Assembly: GCA_007135085.1 (NCBI GenBank)
Contig: SLJM01000456.1
Coordinates: forward strand, 1 to 34,486
Direction of reading: 5' to 3'
DNA: 34,486 nt
Source: Myxococcales bacterium
GTDB taxonomy: Bacteria > Myxococcota_A > Bradymonadia > Bradymonadales > Bradymonadaceae
Part shown: piece after piece, positions 16,201-25,607 of the stretch
How positions within the stretch are numbered: the stretch's first letter is position 1
Layout: the number at the start of each line of letters is the position of its first letter
Notes under the pieces: generated by a model
The model's database searches: none
The model's input: the letters and a program-made list of their open reading frames with translations, nothing else
Told to the model about the DNA's origin: nothing
Made by a program: the position numbers and the translations under genes

Positions 16201-19200
16201 ATCCGCGGCTCAAGGAATCGCTCGAGATTGTGCTTTCTCACCTGGAAGAGGCACAGGAGCGAAAGTCCTACCAATTGAAGTTGGGTCGCCTCCATCGCGA
16301 TCAGTTCGAGGATTGGGCTCAGGCATTCCAGCGCTTCGCCAGCGCCTACCGCGAGGTGCCCACCGAATTCGATATCGTCGAGGAGATGGAGGCCGCAGCC
16401 GGCCAGGCCGACGGCGCCTGGCAGGAATTGGTGGGCCATTACCGGCAGACTCTGGAAGCCGGTCTTGAATCGGAAGAAGAACTCCAACTTCGTCTGCTTC
16501 TGGGACGCGTGCTCTCTGAAGAGGTGGAGGACCTGGATGCGGCGCTCGAGCAATTCGAGGCCGTGCTGGAAGTGGAAGAGGAGAACCTCCAGGCCCTGGC
16601 CGCTATGGAGGGGATCTACCGTCGCAGCGAGCGCTGGGACGAGTTGATGAAGGTCTATCGCCATCGGCTGGAGCTCGAAGAAGACATCGATGCCCGGGTG
16701 GGAATTCTCCAGGGAATGGCCGATATCGCCGAGGTGGAAGCCCAGGACGTAGCCACAGCGATCGCTCGATACAACGAGGCCCTCGAGCTCGATGGGCGAA
16801 ATGAAAAGACCCTGGCTCAGCTGCACCGCCTGTACCGTGAAGAAGGGGACTACGCCGATCTGGCGGAGGTGATCCGTCAAGAGATCGACCTCTTGGAGCG
16901 GCGGGCCCGCACCAAAGAGCGCCGCCAGGCGCGGGAAGCAAATCACCAGCTCGTCGATGCGATGGCGATTATGGGCGACGCCACCGACGTGGCAGAGCCG
17001 TCGATGTTCGGTGACGTCACCCCCGATGAGGACGAGCAGCTCGACGACGTGCTCGCCGACCTCCATGAAGAAAGCGACGTCGAGGCCGAAGAGGCGGCGG
17101 CGGAGGAGCTCGCCGAGGTCAGCGATGTCGAAGAAGCCGACGTAGACCAGGCGGTTGTCGAAGAAGAAGCTGGTCCGGAGAGCCTGGATGACGTCGATCT
17201 CGACGCACCGGCTTATTATAGAGAAGAGGAGATCGAGGCCCTGACGGCTCTTCGCTATGAGTTGGGTACGGTGTGCATCGAGCACCTCGGTGAGGTGGAA
17301 GATGCTATTCAGGTAGTGGGTCGAGCTCTGGCCTGGCGTCCCGGTCATGAGGAGGCCCGTCAGCTCATCGAGCCCCTGTTGGAAGACAGCCTGTTCAAGC
17401 TGTCGGTGGCCCAGATTCTGGAGCCCGTCTATGAGGTCCACGGTCGCTGGGAGTCACTGGTAGACACCCTCAATATTCAGGCCGACGGGGCAGAAGCGGA
17501 AGAGGCCCAGCGCGAACTCCATCGTCGCGTCGGCGACATTCTCGTCGAGGAGATCGGTGACGGGGAGCGAGCCTTCCACAGCTACGGTAAGATCATCGCC
17601 ACCGATCCGGCGGACGAGGCCGGCCGGGAGCAGCTCTACCGGGTGGCTCATGAATTGGATCTGTGGGATCAATTCGTCGAACTCTACGAAGAAGTCCTGC
17701 CAGCCATCGAAGACGAAGATCTGCGGGTGGAGTATTTCTACACCCTGGCGGCGGCGAACGGACAATTCCGCGAAGCCTACGACGAAGCCCAGCGTTATCT
17801 GGAAGAGGTCTATGCACTTCGTCCCGAAGAGATGCGAGCTCTCGACGATCTGGAAGAGTTGTTCATCGCCACCGAGGCATGGCAAGACCTTCTCGATGTG
17901 GTGGATCGCAAGATCGCCCTGGTCGACGACGAGCGCCAGATCGAAGATCTCAAGTTCCGAAAGGCCAAGATCTGGGAAGAATTTCTCGAAGATCCCCAGC
18001 AGGCCATCGCCATCTTCCAGGAAGTGCTGGAAGAAGATCCGGAGAATCTGCGGGCCTACGCCAACCTGGATCGAATCTACGAATACGAGGGAATGTGGCA
18101 TGAGCTGGCCGCGGACCTGGAAATTGAATTGGAGCTGGTCGACGAGTCGCAGCGCCATCTGATCAAGAATCGATTGGCCACCGTATTGGAGGCCCATCTG
18201 GGCGACGCCAGCCGGGCCGTCGATCTCTACGAAGAGGTTCTCAACGAGGAGCCCGATAACCCGGGGGCCAACCGTGCCATGGAGGAATTGATGGCCCGCG
18301 ACGGCGGACCCCGCGATCGGGTCAGCCGTATTTTGGAGCCCCTGTATGTGGAGCGCGGCGACGCCGAGAAGCTGGTGGCAGCGCTGGAAGTGCAGGTCGA
18401 CGAGAGTGTCGATCCCGACGAGCGGGTCGAATTGCTCCACCGTATCGCCGCCCTCCACGAAGATGAGCGCAGCGACCTGGCCTCGGCGTTTATGACCTAC
18501 GCCCGCGCCCTCCGCGATGGCGTGAGCAACGAGAGTACTCTGGAGCACCTATATCGGTTGGCCAATGAGGCCGACGGCTACGCCGAGCTGGTCGAGGTCT
18601 TCGAGACGGAGGTCGCCGAGCAGACTGATCCGGCGGTGCAGCGCGATATGCTTCGTCGGGCGGCGACTCTATATATCGATCCCCTCGAAGAATTGGCGAT
18701 GGCCACGGACCGGCTCCACGCGGTGCTCGAGCTATTCCCCGCAGATCTGGAGACCGTCCAGGAATTGGAGGAGATCTACCGGCAGACCCAACAGTGGGCG
18801 GAGCTGGTCGATATTTTGGTCACCAAGGCGGAGCTGGTCGAAGATCTGGAGGAGCGAAAAGATCTATTCCACCAGGCGGGTACGCTCTATGAGGACATCC
18901 TGACCAGCCCTCAGGAGGCCATCGAGATCTACAACCGGGCGCTGGCCATCGACGAGGCCGACGCCCATTCCATCGATCGTCTCGAGGTGCTGTACACCGA
19001 ACTCGAGCGTTGGCACGACTTGCTCGATGTCTATGGAAGAAAGCTCGATCTGGCAGAGGCCGACGAGAGCCGAAAAGATCTGCTCTACGTCATGGGCGCC
19101 ATCTATCAGGAGCATCTGCAGCAGCCTCAGGACGCCATTGATACCTACCGGCGAATTCTCGATCTGGACGACGGGGAAGCGGGAGCGCTGGAGAAGCTCG

Positions 19201-22200
19201 ATGAACTCTTCGAGCTGACCGAGCAGTGGCACGAATTGCTCGAGATTTCGGAGCGCCAGCTCGAATTGGCCCAGGACCCGGAACAGATCGAAAGGCTCAA
19301 GCACCGGGTGGGCCGCCTCTGGGAGGTGCACCTCAACGACGGCCTTCGCGCCGTGGAGGTCTTCCAGGAAGTGCTGGCCGCCAACCCCGATTATCATCCC
19401 TCCATCGAAGCCCTGGAGGGAATGGTTGAGCGCGGCGAAAACGAAGTGGAGGCCGCTCAGGTCCTCCAGCCCCTCTATCAGGCCAAAGGTCAGTGGGAGG
19501 AGTTGGTACGCATTCATCGCCTGCTCATCGCCGCGGCCCATGACGTGGAGCGCAAGATCGATCTCTACAAAGAGGTCGGTCAGATTCAGGAGAATCAGCT
19601 CCAAGATCCGGCCGATGCCTTTGCCTCCTACGTGGAGGCCATGGAGGTCGATCCAGGGCGAGAGGAAATTCTGGACACCCTGGAGCGACTGGCCGCCCAA
19701 TTGGACGGCTGGGAAGTGCTCATCGAGCAGATCGACGCACGGCTGGCGGATATTACGGATTTCCAAATCGTGTCGGGACTGCAGCTTCGCATGGCCCGCA
19801 TCTTCGAAGAGGAGCTCGACGAGGCTCAGCAGGCCATCGAGCGCTTCCAGAAAGTTCTGGAGATGGAGCCCGCCGACGAGACGGCCATCCTGGCACTGGA
19901 CAGGCTCTATCAGCGCGAAGGGCAGTGGGAAGAGCTGGCCGAGATTTTGAAATCGCGCATCTACAACAGCGACGAGCCCGTCGAGGCTCTGGAGCTGCGG
20001 CTTCGACTGGGGATGCTCTTCCAGTCGGCCCTCGACGACGCCGGATCGGCGATCTCGACCTATCAGGAAGTGCTCCTGGAAGAGCCGGAGAATCCGCAGG
20101 CCATCGAATGTCTGGAGCAGATGTTCATGGAAGGCCGCGCCGTGGAGCGCATCGCCGATATCCTGGAGCCCTTCTATCTGGAGCGCGGCCAGCACGAAAA
20201 ATTGGTCGAGATCTATCTGCAGCGTCTGGAGATGCTCGACGATCCCTTCCAGCGCTTCGATCTGTTGATGCAGGTAGGGCGAATTTATCTGGACGAACTC
20301 CAGGATGTGGAGCGCGCCCTTCAGGCCTATGGCGCCGCCCTCAAGGAGCGGCCCGACGACGAACAGGTCCTGGCTGAAATCGAGCGCCTCTCCGAGACGA
20401 TCATGGAGTGGGGCACGGCGGCCGAAATCTACGTGGATGCTCTGGAGAGCGAGCAAAATACCGACGAGTCCCGGCTCGGGTTGTGGCTTCGCCTGGCGCG
20501 GGTGCTCGACGATAAATTGGAGGCCTACGACGACGCCGAGGCTGCTTATCTGCAAGTCCTCGAGATCGATGCCGTTCACGAAGAGTCCCTGCATGCGCTG
20601 GACCGAATCTACCAGGGGCAGGCACGGTGGGAGGAATTGGCAGGCATCCTGCAGCGCCGCATCGAGGCGACCTACGACGAATTCGACATCGTGGAGCTCA
20701 ACTACCGGCTCGCCCAGGTCTTCCAGGACCAGCTCGGTGATTTCGAGCAGGCCGTCGACACCTACGAGCAGATGCTGACCATTCAGCCCGATCACGAGGC
20801 GGCCCTTGGGCATCTGGAGCAGATCCATACGGCGCTCCAATCCTGGGATCCCCTCTTCGACGTCTTGGAACGTCGAAGCCAACTGACCCACGACCCGGAC
20901 GAACAGGCCGATCTGTTCTCGCGGATGGCCCAGCTGGCCGAACAGATGCTGGAGCGCAAAGAAGACGCCATCGATCTGTGGCGTCGAGTCACGGAAGTGC
21001 GCCCCGATGATCGCAACGCTCTCGGTGAGCTGCGACGCCTCTATCTGGACGACGAGCGCTGGGACGATCTGGTCAACGTGATTCGCCGCGAGGTGGAGTT
21101 GACCAACGACCCGGACGAGCGGCTCGGACTCTTCGAATCGCTGGGTGCCATCTACGGCCACTACCTCCACGACGAGGTGCAGGCTCAGGATGCCTGGCTG
21201 GCCGTTCTGGAATTGAACCCGGTCCACCTGGACGCCCTGGAGGCGCTCAAGGAGTTGACCACTCGTCAGGCCGACTATCAGCAACTGGCAGATATCCTCC
21301 AGCGCCTGATCGCTCATGAGGAAGTGGCCCAGGAGCGCAAACTTTCCCTGTGGGAAGAGCTGGGACGAGTCCAGGGCGAGATGCTCATGGACCCCATGGC
21401 GGCCATCGAAGCCTGGCAAAACGTGCTGGCCCTCGATCCGACCCACGAAGGGGCTCTCGACGAATTGGAGCGGCTCTTCCTGCAGGAGAGCAAGTGGGAA
21501 GAAGCGGCCCATATCCTGGAGGTCAAAGCCGATCGTGCAGAGGACGACGAGCGGCGCATCGAGCTGCTCGGACGGGTGGCCGATATATGGGAAGCCAAGC
21601 TCTTCGAGCCCACCGAGGCGATTCGCTACTACCAGTCGATCCTCGAGATCGATCCCGTCAATATGACGGCCAGCCAGTCTTTGGAGACCATCTATAAAGA
21701 GCAGGGCACCGAAGAAGCCTACGGCGAATTGGCCGGGCTTTATCTGGACCGCGCCGATATCGTGGACGACGTCTTCGAGCGCGTCGAGATCATGAAGAAC
21801 GCCGCCCGGCTCTTTGAAGAAAACCTGATGCAGCCGGAGAACGCCTTCGTCGTGCTCCTGTCGGCGGTCAGCGTCGATACCCTGGGCGACGAGGGGCTGT
21901 TTGGCGAGATGGAGCGATTGGCTCGTCAGACTCAGATGTGGGGCGAGGCAGTGGCTCACTTCCAGGAGGTGGTCAACGACCTTGGCGAGACCCCCGAGGC
22001 CGCCGACCTTCACCAGCGCCTGGGTAAGTGGCTGGCCGAAGAGCTCAATCAGCCCGACGACGCCGTCTACCATCTGCAGATGGCGAAGATGATCGAGCCC
22101 GACAACCCCAAGGTTCTCCAGACTCTGGAGAAGCTCTATCAGGATCTGGCGGCCTGGCCCGAATTGGCTCAGGTGCTCCAGACCCGGGTGGAACTGTCCA

Positions 22201-25200
22201 ACGATCCGGACGAGCAGATCGAATTGTGGCGAAAGCTGGGCGAACTCTTCGAGATGCAGATGACCGACGTCGATGCGGCGGTCAGCTCTTATCGCGAGAT
22301 TCTGGCCATCGACCCCTCCGACATTCTGGCCATGGAGAGCCTGGAGCGGGTCTTCGAGGCCTTCGAGCTGTGGCAGGAGTTGGTCGATATTCTCGCTCAG
22401 AAGGCAGAGTCGACTTACGACCCGGATCTCATCGTCGAGATCAAGAGTCGCGCCGCCCTGATCTGGGAAGAGCGTTTGCAGGACGTGGAGCAGGCCATCG
22501 CCGCCTACCGCGACGTGCTGGCAGTGGACCAGTCCCATCAGGCCTCGCTGGAGGCCCTGGAGCGTCTGTACCAGCAGTCCGAGCAGTGGCACGAATTGGT
22601 CGACGTCTACGAGCAGCAACTGGCCCTGACCCACGAACCCGACGAGCAGGTGCTGATCTATGGCAAAATGGCCTCGGTCTTCGAATATAATTTCCAAGAT
22701 CTGGACCGGGCCGTGGAAGCCTATAACAACGTGCTCATGGTCGATCCGTCGAATGTGACGGCCATCGAGAATCTGGAGCGGCTGTATCGCGATCTGGAGC
22801 GCTGGTTCGAAATGGTCGACGCCCTTCAGCGTCATATCGACCTGGTCGATCACGCCGAACAGCAGGTCATGCTCTACACCGAGCTGGGGCAGATTCAGTC
22901 CCAGGAGGTGGGCGACCCCCATGCGGCGATCGAAGCCTTCGAGAAGGCCGCCGAACTCCAGCCGGTCAACCCCGGTCTGTGGTCGGAGCTGGCCGAACTT
23001 CACGAGTCGACGAGCAATTGGGAGCGCGCCGCCGAAGCGTACGATCGGTTGGTGGAGCAGCTCGACGACGAAGAGTCACGAGTCGAGATCTACGCCCGAC
23101 TCGGAGATCTTCTGGTGGGGCAGCTCCACGATCACGCCTCCGGTGAAGAGGCCTATATGTCGGCCCTTCGCCTGGACCCGACCCACGGGGGAGTGCTCGA
23201 CGCGGTGCGCGACCTGCTGTCGATGCAGCAACAGTGGGACAGCCTGGTCCGAGTGCTCAAAGTGGCCGAAGACGCCGAACGAGATCTGGACGCCACGGCG
23301 GAGTTGCTCGCCGAGATCGGCCAGATCTACGAAAAGCATATCGGCGATGAGGTCAACGCCCTGCGCTATTACGAGGAAGCTCTGGAGCAAAATCCGCGGC
23401 TGACCAACGCCGCTCTGCCCCTGACCGAGGTCTATCTTAGGGAGCAACGCTTCGAGCGTGCCGTACCCCTGTTGGAGATGGCCCTTGAGGAGCTGAAGGC
23501 CAATCCAGAGACCGAGCCCGAAGAGCTGCATCGGCGACATGTCCAGCTCGCCCGGGCCTACGGCGAGCTCACCCAGCCCGAAAGAGCGTTGCAGCAATAT
23601 CGATACGCCTACGAGCTGGACTCCACCGACCTGTCGACGCTGCAGGGACTGGGGCGCATGCTCTACGAGAACGAAGAGTGGGAGCAGGCCTCCAAGGTCT
23701 TGCAGTCGCTACAGCTCCACCACGACGACAAGTTGGAGCAAACCCAATTGGTCGACGTCTACTTCCGACTGGGCGCGATTCGTCAGCGCCTGAACGACCT
23801 TCGAAAGGCGGCGGACTACTTCGATCGAGCCCTGGAATTGGAGCAACATCACCAGGAGACGCTGACTCACCGCATCGAAGTCGCCGAGGGGATGGAGCGC
23901 TGGGACGACGTGGTCAACTACACCCGTTGGCTGCTCGAGACCGCCGAAGATCCCAAGGTTCGCTACGCCAAGTTGACGGCCATCGGTGATCTTCTGGGAG
24001 CCAAGCTCGACCGGCCCACCGAAGCGGTCGCCGCCTACGAAGAGGCGTTGCAGCTTCAGCCCAACAGCGTGGGCGTGCTTCGCAAACTCCTCGACCTGTA
24101 CACAAAGACCAAGCAGTGGCACGAAGCGGGCGATATCTTGATGCGCATCATCGACCACGAGGATAATCCCTCGAGGATCGCCAAATACTACTACACCGCT
24201 GCCGTCATCTATCGCGACGAGATCGAAGATCCCATGAAGGCCGTGGAGTTGTTCAACTCCGCCCTCGACGCAGACGCGCCGAATATGCTCAAAGCCTTCG
24301 AGGCCATCGACCGTATCCTGACCGCCCAGAAAGCCTGGCGCGAGTTGGCCCGCAACTATCGAAAGATGCTCCACAGGGTCAACGAACGGGACGACGAGAA
24401 GATGGAATTTGTCAAAGTCCAGTTGTGGCAAAACCTCGGCGAGGTCTACCGCACGCGGATGGGCGACTTCGAGACAGCCATCGAGGCCTATAAAATCGCC
24501 GTCGGACTCAAAGAGGACGACGAGAAGATGCGCCTCATCCTGGCCGAACTCTACGAGAAGTCGGGCAAGCATCCCGAAGGGGTCATCGAGCAGCATCGAG
24601 AGCTCATCAAGCTCGATCGGTTCCGCGTCGAAAGCTATCGCAAGCTCTTCAAGAGCTATCTGGAGACCAAGGAATTCGACCGTGCCTGGTGCATGGCTGG
24701 AGCCCTGTCCTTCTTGCAGAGTGCCTCCGAGCAGGAAGAGACCTTCTTCCGCAAATACCTCGGCGAGAGCCTCCCGGCGGCCCAGGGCAAGTTCAATCAG
24801 GAGATGATCAAGAATCTATATCATCACGAACAGGACGTGCTCATTACCTATATTATGAGCATCCTCGGCCAGGGCCTGCGGCCAGTGTTCTCCCTTCGGT
24901 CGGTCAAGGATTGGGGCGTCCACAAGCGCAAGGACAAGCTCGACCTCGACGAGCCGGTGCTGTTCAATAAGCTCTATACCTACGTGGCGCAGACCATGAA
25001 TCTGCTGCCCGCCCCGCAGGTCTATCTCAAGGCCGACCAGGCCATGGGTATGCGAAACGCCAACGTCGATCCCCAGGCGGTCATCATCGGCGGCGACGTG
25101 CGCCAGAAGACCGACGATCGAGAGCTTGCGTTCACCATCGCCAAGTCCCTGTGCTGGATGTTGCCTCAGCACTATATGGGCTCCATCGGTCAGCCCACGG

Positions 25201-25598
25201 AGTTTTTGAAGCTCTACTTCATGGCGCTTATGGACCTGACCAACCCCGCCCTGGGGCTGGCTCAAAATATGGGTGAGCAGGGGCTGATGGCCCGCCAGCA
25301 GGTCTCCGAGATTCCGGGGCCGATGTTGATGCAGGCTCAAAAAGCGATGAAGAAGTTTTTGGATAAGGGTGAGAACCCGAACCTGTCGCAGTGGCTCAAA
25401 TCTGCGGAGCATACTTCGATTCGCATGGGACTGTTGATGTGCGGCAATATTCACACCGCCGCCCAGTGCATCAAGAGCGACCTGGTGCCCATCGGCAAGG
25501 CCGGCGTCAAAGAGAAGATCCGCGAGCTCGTGCTCTTCTCGATTAGCGACGAGTATTTCAGGCTCCGCGAGGATCTGGGGCTGGCGATCGGCAAATAA
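13227..25598 (+). CDS. Giant cytoplasmic TPR scaffold, GltI/AgmK-like
   Basis: A protein of 4123 residues from the ATG at 13227. GTG 13095, ATG 13113 and ATG 13170 are also in frame, but that extension uses TTA, CTA and AGA codons almost absent from the rest of the gene; AAGAGA lies just before 13227. There is no signal peptide or membrane helix, so it should be cytoplasmic. Order: TPR-like N-terminus (about 1-255), an acidic low-complexity tract (about 257-421), then some 45 modules of about 72 residues, each with two helical hairpins and a recurring Trp (RWDDLVNVIRREVELTNDPD, QWEELAEILKSRI), broken by an acidic insert (about 1227-1334). The last 270 residues are a non-TPR domain resembling an inactive M48 peptidase. 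AgmK/GltI of M. xanthus is a similar giant TPR protein of the gliding machinery. rsmI follows after 9 nt. Confidence 0.93.
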   Translation: MDRENKVKEYVAQLESNPYDLAPVGWLEEAFNNGEAGVADLITLFEERAPEVASEDASARLYLEAARMASTGLNDVEKGQQLLAECLEVGEETLVSVEAHLFNFAIHQDDGQLQEFFGQALEFDDDGAYQSRLYQRMGCILEDFFGDLEQADTAYQYALDLDPENAAARRSRRVLARKQSAWDRVAELLVEEIEFTDDVKRQAQLSVMVGEIYLEHLDAFEEAEQCFAYAYEQDPENERVIHILRELGYDVELPEGEGDASQEAGEVEEEAQVEADEPGTMELDAEMVVDEEEVAAEAPEELPEVPVDEGDEFDEVDEFEEVEEVEEVDEAEEVEEVDEVEEFEEVDEADEAEEVDEVEEFEEVDEVEEFEEVDEADEAEEVDEAEEVDEVEEFEEVDEAEEVDEVEEFEEVDEADEAEEAPAPRRTWRDRFGELAAQSDLDSLVWAAQTYSRHDDDPSLAVELWSRAVEEGVGAEFYDRTHFLFLDAQIWNDVAGMVGEAGESELQARIELFKKSNTDGAAELAESAGLESVQQTLSNLAEAQDNWRKFQRALEKDHDHLEEDEKALTVYLQMADLAAAIDDAKKEIDALRRLDRQVEDERVQGRLKMLYRQDEKWPMYVDLLKKEAEELGEDRVEDRVDTLHEVIRVYRQEMNNDRMAINIYKEILELAPDNLDAIDELVELYDELNMSSDLISMLQTKAELVSTDAERVEIYGEVARIFLDKFRNQAEAIKAYEQVLEIEPFNMEAIGFLKEMYEKRRDWESLIDVHKREIETFETDEEKAAGLKEVAELATDRLRNPDVASELWLEVREVAPEDPEALDALEKLYEKKRDYDALAEIMEQKIPLNEDPDERMKLYQKLGMLYSDRLEESEKAIEAWRGALELAPDDLKARKALERLYIDNQLWDELEQFYADSDAYSDLVRILGTLTGRADDEAVQLELLLRSARIWREELGDTSRAERELERVLEVDPRNQAAAQQLEPIYLEAEDYPRLKESLEIVLSHLEEAQERKSYQLKLGRLHRDQFEDWAQAFQRFASAYREVPTEFDIVEEMEAAAGQADGAWQELVGHYRQTLEAGLESEEELQLRLLLGRVLSEEVEDLDAALEQFEAVLEVEEENLQALAAMEGIYRRSERWDELMKVYRHRLELEEDIDARVGILQGMADIAEVEAQDVATAIARYNEALELDGRNEKTLAQLHRLYREEGDYADLAEVIRQEIDLLERRARTKERRQAREANHQLVDAMAIMGDATDVAEPSMFGDVTPDEDEQLDDVLADLHEESDVEAEEAAAEELAEVSDVEEADVDQAVVEEEAGPESLDDVDLDAPAYYREEEIEALTALRYELGTVCIEHLGEVEDAIQVVGRALAWRPGHEEARQLIEPLLEDSLFKLSVAQILEPVYEVHGRWESLVDTLNIQADGAEAEEAQRELHRRVGDILVEEIGDGERAFHSYGKIIATDPADEAGREQLYRVAHELDLWDQFVELYEEVLPAIEDEDLRVEYFYTLAAANGQFREAYDEAQRYLEEVYALRPEEMRALDDLEELFIATEAWQDLLDVVDRKIALVDDERQIEDLKFRKAKIWEEFLEDPQQAIAIFQEVLEEDPENLRAYANLDRIYEYEGMWHELAADLEIELELVDESQRHLIKNRLATVLEAHLGDASRAVDLYEEVLNEEPDNPGANRAMEELMARDGGPRDRVSRILEPLYVERGDAEKLVAALEVQVDESVDPDERVELLHRIAALHEDERSDLASAFMTYARALRDGVSNESTLEHLYRLANEADGYAELVEVFETEVAEQTDPAVQRDMLRRAATLYIDPLEELAMATDRLHAVLELFPADLETVQELEEIYRQTQQWAELVDILVTKAELVEDLEERKDLFHQAGTLYEDILTSPQEAIEIYNRALAIDEADAHSIDRLEVLYTELERWHDLLDVYGRKLDLAEADESRKDLLYVMGAIYQEHLQQPQDAIDTYRRILDLDDGEAGALEKLDELFELTEQWHELLEISERQLELAQDPEQIERLKHRVGRLWEVHLNDGLRAVEVFQEVLAANPDYHPSIEALEGMVERGENEVEAAQVLQPLYQAKGQWEELVRIHRLLIAAAHDVERKIDLYKEVGQIQENQLQDPADAFASYVEAMEVDPGREEILDTLERLAAQLDGWEVLIEQIDARLADITDFQIVSGLQLRMARIFEEELDEAQQAIERFQKVLEMEPADETAILALDRLYQREGQWEELAEILKSRIYNSDEPVEALELRLRLGMLFQSALDDAGSAISTYQEVLLEEPENPQAIECLEQMFMEGRAVERIADILEPFYLERGQHEKLVEIYLQRLEMLDDPFQRFDLLMQVGRIYLDELQDVERALQAYGAALKERPDDEQVLAEIERLSETIMEWGTAAEIYVDALESEQNTDESRLGLWLRLARVLDDKLEAYDDAEAAYLQVLEIDAVHEESLHALDRIYQGQARWEELAGILQRRIEATYDEFDIVELNYRLAQVFQDQLGDFEQAVDTYEQMLTIQPDHEAALGHLEQIHTALQSWDPLFDVLERRSQLTHDPDEQADLFSRMAQLAEQMLERKEDAIDLWRRVTEVRPDDRNALGELRRLYLDDERWDDLVNVIRREVELTNDPDERLGLFESLGAIYGHYLHDEVQAQDAWLAVLELNPVHLDALEALKELTTRQADYQQLADILQRLIAHEEVAQERKLSLWEELGRVQGEMLMDPMAAIEAWQNVLALDPTHEGALDELERLFLQESKWEEAAHILEVKADRAEDDERRIELLGRVADIWEAKLFEPTEAIRYYQSILEIDPVNMTASQSLETIYKEQGTEEAYGELAGLYLDRADIVDDVFERVEIMKNAARLFEENLMQPENAFVVLLSAVSVDTLGDEGLFGEMERLARQTQMWGEAVAHFQEVVNDLGETPEAADLHQRLGKWLAEELNQPDDAVYHLQMAKMIEPDNPKVLQTLEKLYQDLAAWPELAQVLQTRVELSNDPDEQIELWRKLGELFEMQMTDVDAAVSSYREILAIDPSDILAMESLERVFEAFELWQELVDILAQKAESTYDPDLIVEIKSRAALIWEERLQDVEQAIAAYRDVLAVDQSHQASLEALERLYQQSEQWHELVDVYEQQLALTHEPDEQVLIYGKMASVFEYNFQDLDRAVEAYNNVLMVDPSNVTAIENLERLYRDLERWFEMVDALQRHIDLVDHAEQQVMLYTELGQIQSQEVGDPHAAIEAFEKAAELQPVNPGLWSELAELHESTSNWERAAEAYDRLVEQLDDEESRVEIYARLGDLLVGQLHDHASGEEAYMSALRLDPTHGGVLDAVRDLLSMQQQWDSLVRVLKVAEDAERDLDATAELLAEIGQIYEKHIGDEVNALRYYEEALEQNPRLTNAALPLTEVYLREQRFERAVPLLEMALEELKANPETEPEELHRRHVQLARAYGELTQPERALQQYRYAYELDSTDLSTLQGLGRMLYENEEWEQASKVLQSLQLHHDDKLEQTQLVDVYFRLGAIRQRLNDLRKAADYFDRALELEQHHQETLTHRIEVAEGMERWDDVVNYTRWLLETAEDPKVRYAKLTAIGDLLGAKLDRPTEAVAAYEEALQLQPNSVGVLRKLLDLYTKTKQWHEAGDILMRIIDHEDNPSRIAKYYYTAAVIYRDEIEDPMKAVELFNSALDADAPNMLKAFEAIDRILTAQKAWRELARNYRKMLHRVNERDDEKMEFVKVQLWQNLGEVYRTRMGDFETAIEAYKIAVGLKEDDEKMRLILAELYEKSGKHPEGVIEQHRELIKLDRFRVESYRKLFKSYLETKEFDRAWCMAGALSFLQSASEQEETFFRKYLGESLPAAQGKFNQEMIKNLYHHEQDVLITYIMSILGQGLRPVFSLRSVKDWGVHKRKDKLDLDEPVLFNKLYTYVAQTMNLLPAPQVYLKADQAMGMRNANVDPQAVIIGGDVRQKTDDRELAFTIAKSLCWMLPQHYMGSIGQPTEFLKLYFMALMDLTNPALGLAQNMGEQGLMARQQVSEIPGPMLMQAQKAMKKFLDKGENPNLSQWLKSAEHTSIRMGLLMCGNIHTAAQCIKSDLVPIGKAGVKEKIRELVLFSISDEYFRLREDLGLAIGK
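14160..14487 (+). repeat. Intragenic acidic tandem repeat
   Basis: Near-identical nucleotide units encode blocks of EVEEFEEVD joined to EADEAEEVD or EAEEVD, about five times over. The units are almost the same at third positions, unlike the rest of the gene, so the array looks recently expanded and prone to length change. It lies in an acidic, probably disordered linker between the N-terminal TPRs and the main solenoid. Confidence 0.85.
24700..25595 (+). other. C-terminal domain resembling an inactivated M48 metallopeptidase
   Basis: Within the giant TPR protein, PAPQVYLKADQ (about residue 3929) is followed by RELAFTIAKSLCWMLPQHY, which lines up with the M48 pattern ELxFVLxHELxHxLSGH. The zinc-binding HExxH would then be replaced by Lys-Ser-Leu-Cys-Trp (residues 3973-3977). 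Further on, AEHTSIRMGLLM (Glu4061) matches the M48 third-ligand motif AELxADRAGLL, with Glu kept and Asp changed to Ile. M48 enzymes such as BepA also combine a peptidase with TPRs. The match is by eye only; a dead, structural peptidase fold is the inference. Confidence 0.6.
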
Positions 25599-25607
25599 GC
25601 CCATCAG

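Noticed and set aside
18864-23003. A 1379-codon open frame on the minus strand inside the giant TPR gene
   Set aside because: It is antisense to a repeat protein with strong codon bias, which suppresses stops in this frame. It has no ribosome site, its translation is a shadow of the TPR repeats, and the plus-strand protein is clearly real.
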